From an uncultured Poribacteria bacterium (lineage in GTDB: Bacteria > Poribacteria > WGA-4E > WGA-3G): DNA of 64,000 bases. The translations under genes were made by a program, and so were the position numbers. The stretch lies in assembly GCA_951828515.1 (NCBI GenBank), contig OX639992.1:5248217-5312216 (forward strand), written 5' to 3'. This document shows, piece after piece, positions 32,137-39,900 of the stretch. Positions within the stretch are counted from its first letter, which is position 1. Every line of letters starts with the position of its first letter. The notes below the pieces were generated by a model, which was given only the letters and a program-made list of their open reading frames with translations, was not told the DNA's origin and ran no database searches.

Positions 32137-33624
32137 ATGCCAAAACAACCGAATATCATCTTTCTGATGACAGACCAGCAACGTTTTGATACGGTCGGTG
32201 CGCTTGGAAATCCAATCATCCAGACCCCTGGATTGAATCGTATTGTTCGGGAGGGAACAAGTTTTACATCGGCGTACTGTCCATCCCCTGTATGTGTAGC
32301 GTCTCGTTGTAGTTTCTTGCTCGGTCAATGGGCACACGAAACCGGGTGTACGAGCAATTCGCCAATGCCGCAAGAGCGTGTCTCAGTGATGGAGATGCTC
32401 AACGAAGCAGGTTACCAGACGCACGGCATCGGTAAAATGCACTTTTCGCCACAAGGCCGCAAGATGTGGGGATTTGAAACGCGAGACTACTCTGAGGAAG
32501 GTCCTGGTCCCGATGATTACACAGAGTTCTTAGAAGGAAACGGTTATGACCATATTGTCGCACCGCACGGCGAGCGGAGTGAGTACTACTACATCCCACA
32601 ACCTTCTCAATTGCCTGCCCGTTTACACCATACGCAGTGGGTAGGCGATAAAACGCTGGCGTTCCTCTCCGGGCGCGATAAAGATCGTCCTTTTCTCTGT
32701 TGGAGCAGTTTTATCAAACCGCATCCCCCCTTTGAATCTCCTGTTCCATGGAGTCGGCTCTATCGTTCAGTTGAAATGCCGCTGCCGTTCCTGCCTGCGG
32801 ATTATGAGCATTTGCATACCTACTGGAACCGGCATCAAAACCGGTATAAGTACCGCGACCAAGGACGGGATATGAATCTTCTTCGGACAATGCGAGCGGC
32901 TTACTACGCCGCTATCTCTTTCATCGACTATCAAGTCGGACGAATCCTTGACTACCTTGAATCGGAGGATGAATTGGACAACACGCTCATCTTATACACG
33001 TCCGATCATGGTGAATTGCTCGGCGACTACAACTGCTACGGGAAACGTTCATTCTTGGATGCGGCAGCTCGGATTCCGCTACTTGTCCGCTACCCCGAGC
33101 GTTTCGAGGCAAACGTCGAGTGCGATGCCCCGACGAGTCTGGTTGATGTCCTTCCAACCTGTCTCGGCGCAGCAGACCTACCCCTACAGGCAGATAGGAG
33201 TGGCACTGACCTTGCCGATATTGCCACTGGGAATGCGCAGCGAGAGGCTATCGTAGGACAATTAGGACAGGAAAACACGGGACTCTATATGCTCTTGACG
33301 GAGGAATACAAATACATCTATTCTGCCGCTGATCGAAAGGAGTGGCTTTTCAGGCGGCTACAGGGAAGGCTCGATGACCGAAGCCTTGCTGGTAATCCCG
33401 CATACGGTAGGATTCTCAACACCTATCGACAGCGTTTGATTGAATGGTTTCGCGAGGATGGCTATGAACTTCCGCTTGATGGCAATAAGTGGCGCGATTT
33501 CCCACCACCCGCAGAGCCTGAAAATCCAGATGCTGGACAACTTTTTCAAGATGGTCGCTCCGTGAGCGATCAATTTCCGTCAGGATATTCACCACATATT
33601 GATCCGTTGAAACCATCGTCTTAA
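32137..33624 (+). CDS. Sulfatase (type I, formylglycine-dependent)
   Basis: 495 residues. The N-terminal PNIIFLMTDQQRFD provides the metal-binding Asp. The sulfatase signature is CVASR at 53-57 in SPVCVASRCSFLLGQ, where Cys53 would be converted to formylglycine by an anaerobic or aerobic maturase not seen in this window. GIGKMHFSP and YTSDHGELLGDY are the later metal/substrate motifs. There is no signal peptide, so it acts in the cytoplasm unless the true start is missed. Family members cut sulfate esters from polysaccharides or small molecules; here, as a long soluble form, choline-sulfatase-like or carbohydrate sulfatase activity is possible. Confidence 0.88.
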   Translation: MPKQPNIIFLMTDQQRFDTVGALGNPIIQTPGLNRIVREGTSFTSAYCPSPVCVASRCSFLLGQWAHETGCTSNSPMPQERVSVMEMLNEAGYQTHGIGKMHFSPQGRKMWGFETRDYSEEGPGPDDYTEFLEGNGYDHIVAPHGERSEYYYIPQPSQLPARLHHTQWVGDKTLAFLSGRDKDRPFLCWSSFIKPHPPFESPVPWSRLYRSVEMPLPFLPADYEHLHTYWNRHQNRYKYRDQGRDMNLLRTMRAAYYAAISFIDYQVGRILDYLESEDELDNTLILYTSDHGELLGDYNCYGKRSFLDAAARIPLLVRYPERFEANVECDAPTSLVDVLPTCLGAADLPLQADRSGTDLADIATGNAQREAIVGQLGQENTGLYMLLTEEYKYIYSAADRKEWLFRRLQGRLDDRSLAGNPAYGRILNTYRQRLIEWFREDGYELPLDGNKWRDFPPPAEPENPDAGQLFQDGRSVSDQFPSGYSPHIDPLKPSS

Positions 33625-33702
33625 TTTAAGGGGCTGCGTCTGATTATAGATTTACAGAGCCACCCAATTTTCACCTAATCTTCGGGCATTCCTCCTTTTT
33701 TC

Positions 33703-33731
33703 TTGACACAAAGCCTCTGTTATGCTACACT
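33703..33731 (+). promoter_or_regulatory. Sigma70-type promoter upstream of the solo right-end RNA region
   Basis: TTGACA at 33703-33708, a 17-base spacer and TACACT at 33726-33731 in the otherwise gene-free 33625-34072 interval. It would transcribe the segment 33740-34072 and then the CapK-like gene. Confidence 0.6.
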
Positions 33732-33834
33732 CTTCCTTGTAGTGTAAGGTTGCGAGTTATGCTGCTGTTCGCTATCCCCGTGTGCGACTTGTGTAAAGCT
33801 ACAGCACAATACGGAAAAGAAACAGACAACGCTG

Positions 33835-34033
33835 GTGGAGGACAATCAGAGTGTATCGGGAAACAGAAAGTGCGTAACTGCACATTCCCAAAATAGCACT
33901 CGTATCTTTTTAGGGTGGCTTGCACCCTTCGTGGAGAGCGTCGGGTTACCGACCTCTATGAAACGAGAAACATTAACGAAGCACGAGACACGGGCTTTTA
34001 CAAGCACAAGTCTTTAGGCTTGGGTACATTGAC
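33835..34033 (+). ncRNA. Solo IS605-type right end with omega-RNA-like sequence, no tnpB
   Basis: The segment ends with AAGCACAAGTCTTTAGGCTT and then GGGTACATTGAC: a CCAAG/CTTGG-type hairpin with CTTTAG in the loop that closes at TTGAC (34029-34033), the usual shape of an IS200/IS605 right end. Upstream the words TATGAAACGAGAAA, CATTAACGAAGCACGAGA and GCGTCGGGTTACCGACC are like omega-RNAs of TnpB elements as I remember them. No TnpB or TnpA frame is present. It may be a relic, a PATE-like non-autonomous element, or a stand-alone guide RNA. The following ~20 bases (34034 on) would be its guide. Confidence 0.45.
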
Positions 34034-34072
34034 GAAGCATTTTCGTAGGAACCACCATAATACCCTGAAATC

Positions 34073-35398
34073 ATGTTAATCAGTTCCACTACCAAAAGGT
34101 TGATGTCTAAAGCGGCATGGCTCGCTTACAATACGTACCGTAAAGGTATCAGTTATCGTTCGCAACTTTCAAAAACAGCGGCGTTACTCAACGCGCCGCG
34201 CGCAGACATCTTAGCATTTCAGAACGAACAATTAGAAAAACTCCTCCGGCACGCATACCACACAACACCTTACTACCGTGAATTGTTCAAGACAGAATCT
34301 CCAGATATTTCACAAATTCCGACACTTGAGAAAAGTAACATTCGTGAACAATTGGAGCGTCTCTGTTCTGAGGCGTTTCCGCAGGAGGAGCGTATAAAGA
34401 ACGCCACGGGTGGCTCAACAGGAGCACCGCTTACCTTCTATCAGGATAGAAATTATTGGAATCAACGCAACTTGAGCGTCTACTGTTTTGATCGGTGGGC
34501 AGGCTGGGATTTTGGGGAACCTCAACTAATTATTTGGGGTGCGCTTGCGGACTTGGAAGGCGATGAACATTGGAAGTATCAGTTGAATAACTTCTGGCGG
34601 AATCACTATTGGCTCAATGGTTTTCATCTTACGGACGCGACAATGCGGACAGCATTTCGACAGATGGATAAATCCCACCCGCAAACAATTCTCGCTTACC
34701 CTTCATCGCTCTACCAATTCGCTGCATATCTTTTTGAAAACAGTTTGGTCCCCAAATGGGATTTAAAAGGGATTATTACTTCTGCGGAGATGCTACATTC
34801 GCACTACCGCTCCTTCGCAGAAAGCGTTTTCGGGACGAAAATTTATAACCGCTATGGGGGGCGAGAGGTCGGATTGATCGCTATGGAATGTATAGCGGGA
34901 CACATGCATATCAACTGCCGCGACCTCTACCTTGAAATAGACAGTCCTGACCCATACACCCAGCCGGGGGACATCCTCATCACACAACTCAATAATTACG
35001 CGATGCCGTTTATTCGGTATCGAATTGGAGACATCGGTCGTCTCTCCGATGAGACGTGTCCATGTGGAAACCAGCTCCCGATTTTGGCGGAACTGCTCGG
35101 ACGTAGTACTGCTACCTTCCGGACGAAAACTGACACATTGATACACGCGGGTTACTTCACACAACAGTTCTACAACGTCATTGGTGTGGACCAGTTCCAA
35201 CTCATCCAAGAAAGCCTTAAACACTGTGTTTTGAAAGTCGTTATTAACACACAGTGGACAGAAACTGCGCGCCGATACATGGTTCAGAAGATTCAAGGTG
35301 CACTCGGTGCTGATGTCATTGTCACGGTAAAACTTGTAGAGGAGATTCCACTTCCTGCTTCAGGCAAACGGGAATTCACAATTTCAAAAGTCTTTTAA
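34073..35398 (+). CDS. CapK/PaaK-like adenylate-forming enzyme
   Basis: 441 residues resembling phenylacetate-CoA ligase/CapK proteins of the AMP-forming superfamily. The P-loop is NATGGSTGAPLTFY (about residue 107) and the acidic-aromatic motif is YNRYGGREVGLIAMEC, with IRYRIGDIGRLSDETCPCGNQLPIL containing the CxCG segment and Asp of the hinge. The last ~90 residues form a small C-terminal domain ending SGKREFTISKVF, which includes the catalytic-loop lysine. Members activate aryl or acyl acids to adenylates and often take part in surface polysaccharide or coenzyme A thioester formation. Substrate is unknown. The gene ends just before a convergent gene. Confidence 0.83.
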   Translation: MLISSTTKRLMSKAAWLAYNTYRKGISYRSQLSKTAALLNAPRADILAFQNEQLEKLLRHAYHTTPYYRELFKTESPDISQIPTLEKSNIREQLERLCSEAFPQEERIKNATGGSTGAPLTFYQDRNYWNQRNLSVYCFDRWAGWDFGEPQLIIWGALADLEGDEHWKYQLNNFWRNHYWLNGFHLTDATMRTAFRQMDKSHPQTILAYPSSLYQFAAYLFENSLVPKWDLKGIITSAEMLHSHYRSFAESVFGTKIYNRYGGREVGLIAMECIAGHMHINCRDLYLEIDSPDPYTQPGDILITQLNNYAMPFIRYRIGDIGRLSDETCPCGNQLPILAELLGRSTATFRTKTDTLIHAGYFTQQFYNVIGVDQFQLIQESLKHCVLKVVINTQWTETARRYMVQKIQGALGADVIVTVKLVEEIPLPASGKREFTISKVF

Positions 35399-35399
35399 T

Positions 35400-37820
35400 T
35401 TATGATAAAAAATTGCAAAGTTCTCGAAGCGGTGCAACCCGTTTTGTCCCACCTGGGACGTAAGATAGAATAAGCCCGTCAATCAATAAATCCGGATTCG
35501 CGATAATGCCTGTACTCTGCTCCGCCGTTACACCTTTGGAAAGTAGTAAGTAGAATGTGTCTTTTGCCCAACCGGGTGTTGTAAAAAAGTTCCCTTGCCC
35601 TTTTGAAATTACGAGGTCTGCTTCCAACAGCGCGTTGAAGAATTCAGGAGTTCCCTGATAGAGATTCGTTCCGATCGTCTGTGCTCCGGACGACATGAGT
35701 CTCACAACACCGTCCTGCACCGCTGTCTGAAGTTCCCGGAATTGCGGTAGGTTTATTATCTCCTGTAAATCTGCTAACGTCGCGTCATTACTGGCGTTGT
35801 CCACCTTCCCAACTATCGTGATACGGTGTCCGCATTCAATGAGGTCTTGAATGAAGGCGACATCGAAAATCACTTCCCCATCGTTGTCAGCAAGCCAAAG
35901 GATTTGCTGAGACTCACCATCAATTACCTTTTCACAGAACACACTATAACAGTCAATAGAAAAATCTGTGTCAACCGCGGCCCGGAGCGATTCAGAGAAA
36001 TAGTCAGGGTTAGCGTTCAGTTTTTTCACAACCCGTTCACTGCTGTAATCGATAATATTGCCCGCGACAACCAATTTCAAACGGGTCAACCAATTGTCTT
36101 TCCAAAACTCAGGGAGGAGTGCGAGTGCAGTTTGCCGTGCTTTCAGTTTATCGTCGTGGTAGGGGTTCGGATTGCCGGTGTGGAGCGTTACCGTCTCAAA
36201 AATACTCCCCCATAATTCTTCAGGTGTGAGGGATTCGATGAGGTAATCGCCAGTGCCGCGTCGAAGATCCAAAAGCGTTTCTACAGCGTTGCACGCGGCT
36301 TGTTGCAATTGCGGGTTACGGGTCGCACGTGGGATCAATTCTGTTGCACTATGGGACTGGACATGTCGGCGGAGGTTCTCCCAATCTGGCAACGCTTTTT
36401 TCTCGCCGAGGGTAAAAACCCCGGGGATGTATTCGTCTGTTACGATCTGCTCGAATAGCGACTTCGGTACCGCTGGTGGGGCTTGCGCTTGCGGAACCCC
36501 GAGTGTCCGATGTGACAAAACGGTGTCAGACGGGATCACCGTTCCGTGTGCCACAACATCTGACAGTTGAACACTTTTCCCGACACTCACCGCATCAAAT
36601 TTGCTGTTTTCAATGGTACTCTGTGTAGCAAGTCCACGAACGGATGCCGCCAACCTTTCAGGTAGCGGACTCGATTCAAAGGTTGTGTCATTTGCGGTAA
36701 CATCCTGCAGCCCGACTGCATCTCCTACCGTTGTCGTGCCCAACAATGTGACGTTTTCAAGCCTGCAATAGTCTCCGACCTGAACCTTTTCTCCGAGATG
36801 CACCCTGCCGAGGAGGTAGCACGCCGTGCCGATTTCAATGTCCTCACTGTCCAACGTTATCTGTGCCGCTGGGTCAACACGAATCCCTTTCCGTGTGAGA
36901 GATTCCCGAGTTTCTGCAAACAGTGCCGCTTCACCCGATAGAACGTTCGACCATCGGTTAACACCTGACAGGACTTCGCCACAGTAGATAAAAGCGTTCG
37001 TCTTCAATCCGTCTTCATAACAGTGCCGGATCAGGTCAACGTGGTGGAGTTCGCCGTTTCGGTTTGTGTGCGGTTGCAACCGATGTATCCGCTCTATCAA
37101 TGCGTTTTTCCGAATCAGGGTGATCCCCGTATTGGTATACGCTTCCCCGCGATGCCACCTATCCCACATCTCCTGTTTTTCCGCTTCCGTCATGTCATAC
37201 CACTCTTTAGTACCCGTGAGTCTGCCGTCTGCATCGAAGAAAAGCCCACCTTTATCTACAACCGTTTCAGGGATCTTGCCACAGAGGGTAACATCCGCTC
37301 CCGAAATGAAGTGGGAGAGCAACGTCTGTGCGAAAATCTCGCGATCCAAAAATGGCTCATCACCGAACGCTACCCCGATCCATTCGGCATCGGACGCTTG
37401 GAGTGCTGGCAACGCCGCTTGCAGCGCGCCACCAGTGCCGTTCATCTCTTCTTGGATACACGGAATAGCATTGGGACCCAGCAGTTGCGAGGGAGGTCCG
37501 TTTTTCTCAAGCATTGATGCCATCTGTGGGTTAATGACGACAATATCGGGACGAGTGCCGGGTAGGTAGCGTCGCGAGCGTTGGAGCGTGTTCTGCGCAC
37601 CGAAGGTGATGTCCAGCGTTTTGCTCAAGCGTCCTGTGGGGTCAATACGGGTGCCTTTACCCGCCGCAAGCACCACCCATTGCGGTATGAGCTCGTTTTC
37701 AAGGCTATCTGTGGGAAGTGTATTAAGAAAAGTTTCGAGGGCAATCGTGTCTGATGAGATCGCCGCGAGTGTATCTTCCAATTCGCAACCGAGGAGGTTT
37801 TCAAGAAAACGTGTTTTCAT
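35400..37820 (-). CDS. Nucleotidyltransferase / beta-helix protein fused to a DUF89 phosphatase
   Basis: 806 residues with three parts. Residues ~45-300: a sugar-nucleotidyltransferase domain (LAAGKGTRIDPTGRLSKTL at 51-69, FGDEP at 152-156 with the metal Asp154, NTGITLI at 230). Residues ~310-430: a left-handed beta-helix-like stretch of hexapeptide repeats, as in GlmU. Residues ~450-806: a DUF89 (ARMT1-like) domain with AGNIIDYS (586-593), LADNDGEVIFD (643-653), DNASNDAT (674-681), SGAQTIGTNL (711-720) and VISKGQGNF (737-745), the signature of metal-dependent damage-control phosphatases. The single chain would make an NDP-sugar or sugar phosphate and hydrolyse a phosphorylated by-product. 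The roles of the parts are inferred. Confidence 0.85.
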   Translation of the reverse strand: MKTRFLENLLGCELEDTLAAISSDTIALETFLNTLPTDSLENELIPQWVVLAAGKGTRIDPTGRLSKTLDITFGAQNTLQRSRRYLPGTRPDIVVINPQMASMLEKNGPPSQLLGPNAIPCIQEEMNGTGGALQAALPALQASDAEWIGVAFGDEPFLDREIFAQTLLSHFISGADVTLCGKIPETVVDKGGLFFDADGRLTGTKEWYDMTEAEKQEMWDRWHRGEAYTNTGITLIRKNALIERIHRLQPHTNRNGELHHVDLIRHCYEDGLKTNAFIYCGEVLSGVNRWSNVLSGEAALFAETRESLTRKGIRVDPAAQITLDSEDIEIGTACYLLGRVHLGEKVQVGDYCRLENVTLLGTTTVGDAVGLQDVTANDTTFESSPLPERLAASVRGLATQSTIENSKFDAVSVGKSVQLSDVVAHGTVIPSDTVLSHRTLGVPQAQAPPAVPKSLFEQIVTDEYIPGVFTLGEKKALPDWENLRRHVQSHSATELIPRATRNPQLQQAACNAVETLLDLRRGTGDYLIESLTPEELWGSIFETVTLHTGNPNPYHDDKLKARQTALALLPEFWKDNWLTRLKLVVAGNIIDYSSERVVKKLNANPDYFSESLRAAVDTDFSIDCYSVFCEKVIDGESQQILWLADNDGEVIFDVAFIQDLIECGHRITIVGKVDNASNDATLADLQEIINLPQFRELQTAVQDGVVRLMSSGAQTIGTNLYQGTPEFFNALLEADLVISKGQGNFFTTPGWAKDTFYLLLSKGVTAEQSTGIIANPDLLIDGLILSYVPGGTKRVAPLRELCNFLS

Positions 37821-38490
37821 TTACTCGTTATCGTCTAATTCGGCTTGGATAGATTGAAACTGCGCTAATGCAGCCTCTAAATTCTCAGTGATTTCCGCGA
37901 CTAATACATCTGGAGCAGGAAGGTCCTCAGCATCCTCAAGTGAATCCTCTTTCAGCCAGAAGATGTCGAGATTGACATGCTCTCGTTCGATCAGTTCATC
38001 GTAACTGAAGGCGCGGAATTGATCGGCTTCAACGCGTGCCTCGCGATTGTCTGGGTTGTAGGCGGTTATAAAATCTTGCAGGTCGGTGTCTTGCATCGGT
38101 GGCTATTGTAATACTGCTCCTGTTCCCGAACGGGGGATTCGTAAGCACTATGTCGTAGCGATCCTTCGTAGGACTTCTGAGACTATCATCGGCTGTAATT
38201 GGGCTCTCTGTCCCACCGATACCGCGCAGGTATAGATTCATCACACAGAGACGGACGACGTTATCAACGATGTCTGTGCCAGCGAAGGTCTTAGATTGGA
38301 GAAACGCCTTCTGTTCTCGATCCATCGTCCTACTGTAATTTTCAGAGATGTAGTCATACACCGCGAGAAAGAAACCACCCGTCCCACAGGCTGGGTCACA
38401 GATGGTTTTCATCGGTTCAGGACGCATTACAGCAACCATAGCCTTAATAAGAGGTCGTGGTGTGAAGTACTGTATTCCGAGGCGGCATAA
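37821..38490 (-). pseudogene. hsdM: Second type I DNA methylase (HsdM), internally deleted
   Basis: Read from 38490 downward, the sequence gives IQYFTPRPLIKAM, the AdoMet motif DPACGTGGFF, and the catalytic NPPF (VLTNPPFGNRSS). Around 38090-38110 the middle of the protein is missing and a new frame continues with the C-terminal part (DLQDFITAYNPDNREARVEADQFRAFSYDELIEREHVNLDIFWLKEDS, 37821-38096). The N-terminus is replaced by the truncated gene at 38490-38577. It belongs to a different HsdM group from the one at 7689-9107. It abuts the DUF89 fusion gene with no gap at all (its stop is next to that gene's start). Confidence 0.82.
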
Positions 38491-38577
38491 ATGCTTTAAA
38501 TTTTACTGTCCTGTTTTGTGTCGAGAAGTCACCACGAGAAAAGATAAAACGGGCGACTTTCTCATCGGGTGAAACAT
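38490..38577 (-). pseudogene. Truncated gene Y: N-terminus of a conserved hypothetical protein
   Basis: From ATG 38577, with AAAGGATGTGAT upstream, about 29 residues read MNVSPDEKVARFIFSRGDFS and then TQNRTVKFKAF. This resembles the start of short proteins (with R-F-x-x-S-R-x-x-F and a KAFMPP motif) that follow X-type genes in many genomes. Here it runs into the hsdM remnant after the MPP motif. It lies 5 bases after the X2 gene, so the X-Y pair was once an operon. Confidence 0.55.
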
Positions 38578-38582
38578 TCATA

Positions 38583-39005
38583 TCACATCCTTTGTCGGAA
38601 AAGCAGGGGTAATGTTGCGAGAAAACTCGGTAGTATCCGCGAATCAGATAGTGGGCATGTTCCCGCTATCTCATGCTGATTCCCCAAAATTGCAACGAAG
38701 GTGACGTGATTGTCGCCATATAGGCTCATCGTAACAATTCCATCCCCCGGCCTCCATTCTAACCCAATCCCACCATCTTCTAACCACATCATGTCCGGCA
38801 TTGGAATATCATGAGATATCCGCTTTAGCAAAGTAGAGGTCTCATCATAAGCTTGTTGGGGAACAGGGCTTACATCGCTAGCTACTTTACAGGTTTCTTC
38901 GACTTCCTCTCGGATTTCGTCTAATTCACGTTGGATATGTTTCCTCAATAGTGCTTTATCCGCTGGCGATAGTGGTAGATCCTGTTCCCTGTGTAAGGTT
39001 TCCAT
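38583..39005 (-). CDS. Conserved hypothetical protein X2
   Basis: 140 residues. An N-terminal helical part (LRKHIQRELDEIREEVEETCKVA) is followed by a conserved beta-rich segment: HDIPMPDMMWLEDGGIGLEWRPGDGIVTMSLYGDNHVTFVAILG and GTCPLSDSRILPSFLATLPLLFRQ. A paralogue, X1, lies at 40799-41164 and shares this block almost position for position. The family is not one I can name; the W-x-E-D-G-x-x-x-L-E-W-R pattern is typical of small proteins encoded before Y-type genes. It is in line with the PIN gene upstream (18 bases). Confidence 0.68.
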   Translation of the reverse strand: METLHREQDLPLSPADKALLRKHIQRELDEIREEVEETCKVASDVSPVPQQAYDETSTLLKRISHDIPMPDMMWLEDGGIGLEWRPGDGIVTMSLYGDNHVTFVAILGNQHEIAGTCPLSDSRILPSFLATLPLLFRQRM

Positions 39006-39022
39006 AATGTGTTACTACCTAT

Positions 39023-39454
39023 CTAAGAATAACCACATTGTTTCAGAAGGCATACAAAACCTGCCTGCTCGAAGTGGTGATCTGCTGTCAATGCTTCCAT
39101 CAGGGAGCGTTCTTGCATCACAACAAAACTCACAGAATCAACGAGGCTCCATTCTTTATCCAACCTATTTGCAAGCAACTGCCATGCTTTTTCGTCTAAT
39201 GACTCATCTATATGGACAATTTCGATCCAATCGGCCGAGCGGATAGTCTCAATATAGTTTAGAACAGCTAAACGCTGCTGACCACGGGAACCGCTAAGTA
39301 GGACAATCAGTTCACTTAGAACATAGTTTGTCGTAATAACGGGTCTGTTTTGTTGTTTCCACTGTGCTATCAATGAAAAGGCTTTCGCATGATGACGATC
39401 ATCCTCGAGAAAAAAACTTGCCCATCCAGATGTATCTACGAAGACCTCATTCAT
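39023..39454 (-). CDS. PIN-domain toxin (VapC-like)
   Basis: 143 residues from ATG 39454. The PIN acidic residues are visible: Asp in VFVDTSGW, Glu in NYVLSELIVLLSG, Asp in WSLVDSVSFVVM and Asp/His in LTADHHFEQAGF. Such proteins are Mg-dependent ribonucleases that often cut tRNA or rRNA. GAGGAGGTGAGG in front of the ATG lies in the end of the antitoxin gene, which it overlaps by 8 bases. An N-terminal extension to 39631 is possible in the frame but is not expected. The partner is the upstream antitoxin-like protein. Confidence 0.88.
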   Translation of the reverse strand: MNEVFVDTSGWASFFLEDDRHHAKAFSLIAQWKQQNRPVITTNYVLSELIVLLSGSRGQQRLAVLNYIETIRSADWIEIVHIDESLDEKAWQLLANRLDKEWSLVDSVSFVVMQERSLMEALTADHHFEQAGFVCLLKQCGYS

Positions 39455-39899
39455 CCTCACCTCCTCGTAACTCTGCAAGCAAAGCGGTTGCAATGTAGTC
39501 ATCGTGGCGTTCACCGATGTCAGTAACATCACTTTGCAGCGTTCCTGCCAAGGCGAGAAGCGGATCCGGATTGTCTTCGTGTGCTCCTTTAACCACTCGT
39601 ATTTCCGGCGGCAATGCGGCGTTGGGGGCACTTATATCATCCCATTTAAGCGTTCCTGCAAGTGCAAGAAGCGGATCTGTCTCCTGCGTTTCTTCCATTG
39701 TATCTACCTCATCTTGTGTTTTATCTAAGGTGAGTTCTGCAGAAGATAGATTTGTACTATCTCCAAGTGCTTTGATCTGTTCTGCAATTGGAACGTAGTC
39801 ACCAAAGGAAAGGTTTGCGACAGAAGGAATCACATAGAAACAGTTCGCTATTGGTATTTGCACAAAACGGAATTCTTTAACAGTTGCTGTTTGTTTCAT
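39447..39899 (-). CDS. Antitoxin-like protein with a duplicated C-terminal motif
   Basis: 150 residues from ATG 39899 (GGAGGG 7-8 bases upstream in the end of the previous gene). Residues 1-60 form an unrelated N-terminal part (VKEFRFVQIPIANCFYVIPSV). The rest contains DPLLALAGTLKWDD (about 77-90) and again DPLLALAGTLQSDVTDIGERHDDYI (about 115-139), so the segment that PIN antitoxins normally carry once occurs twice. The last part, LAELRGGEDE, overlaps the PIN start. The second copy is the expected toxin-binding tail; the first might bind a second toxin molecule or another partner. The N-terminal part lacks a clear DNA-binding fold. Confidence 0.72.
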   Translation of the reverse strand: MKQTATVKEFRFVQIPIANCFYVIPSVANLSFGDYVPIAEQIKALGDSTNLSSAELTLDKTQDEVDTMEETQETDPLLALAGTLKWDDISAPNAALPPEIRVVKGAHEDNPDPLLALAGTLQSDVTDIGERHDDYIATALLAELRGGEDE

Positions 39900-39900
39900 C

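Noticed and set aside
33740-33834. 6S RNA or riboswitch before the CapK-like gene
   Set aside because: No 6S central bubble, and no signature of SRP RNA, cobalamin, TPP or glycine switches could be recognised; the IS605-type right end explains the 3' part better.
39023-39631. Longer N-terminus for the PIN toxin, back to 39631
   Set aside because: The extra 59 residues lie within the antitoxin gene, and the ATG at 39454 has a strong GAGGAGGTGAGG site.
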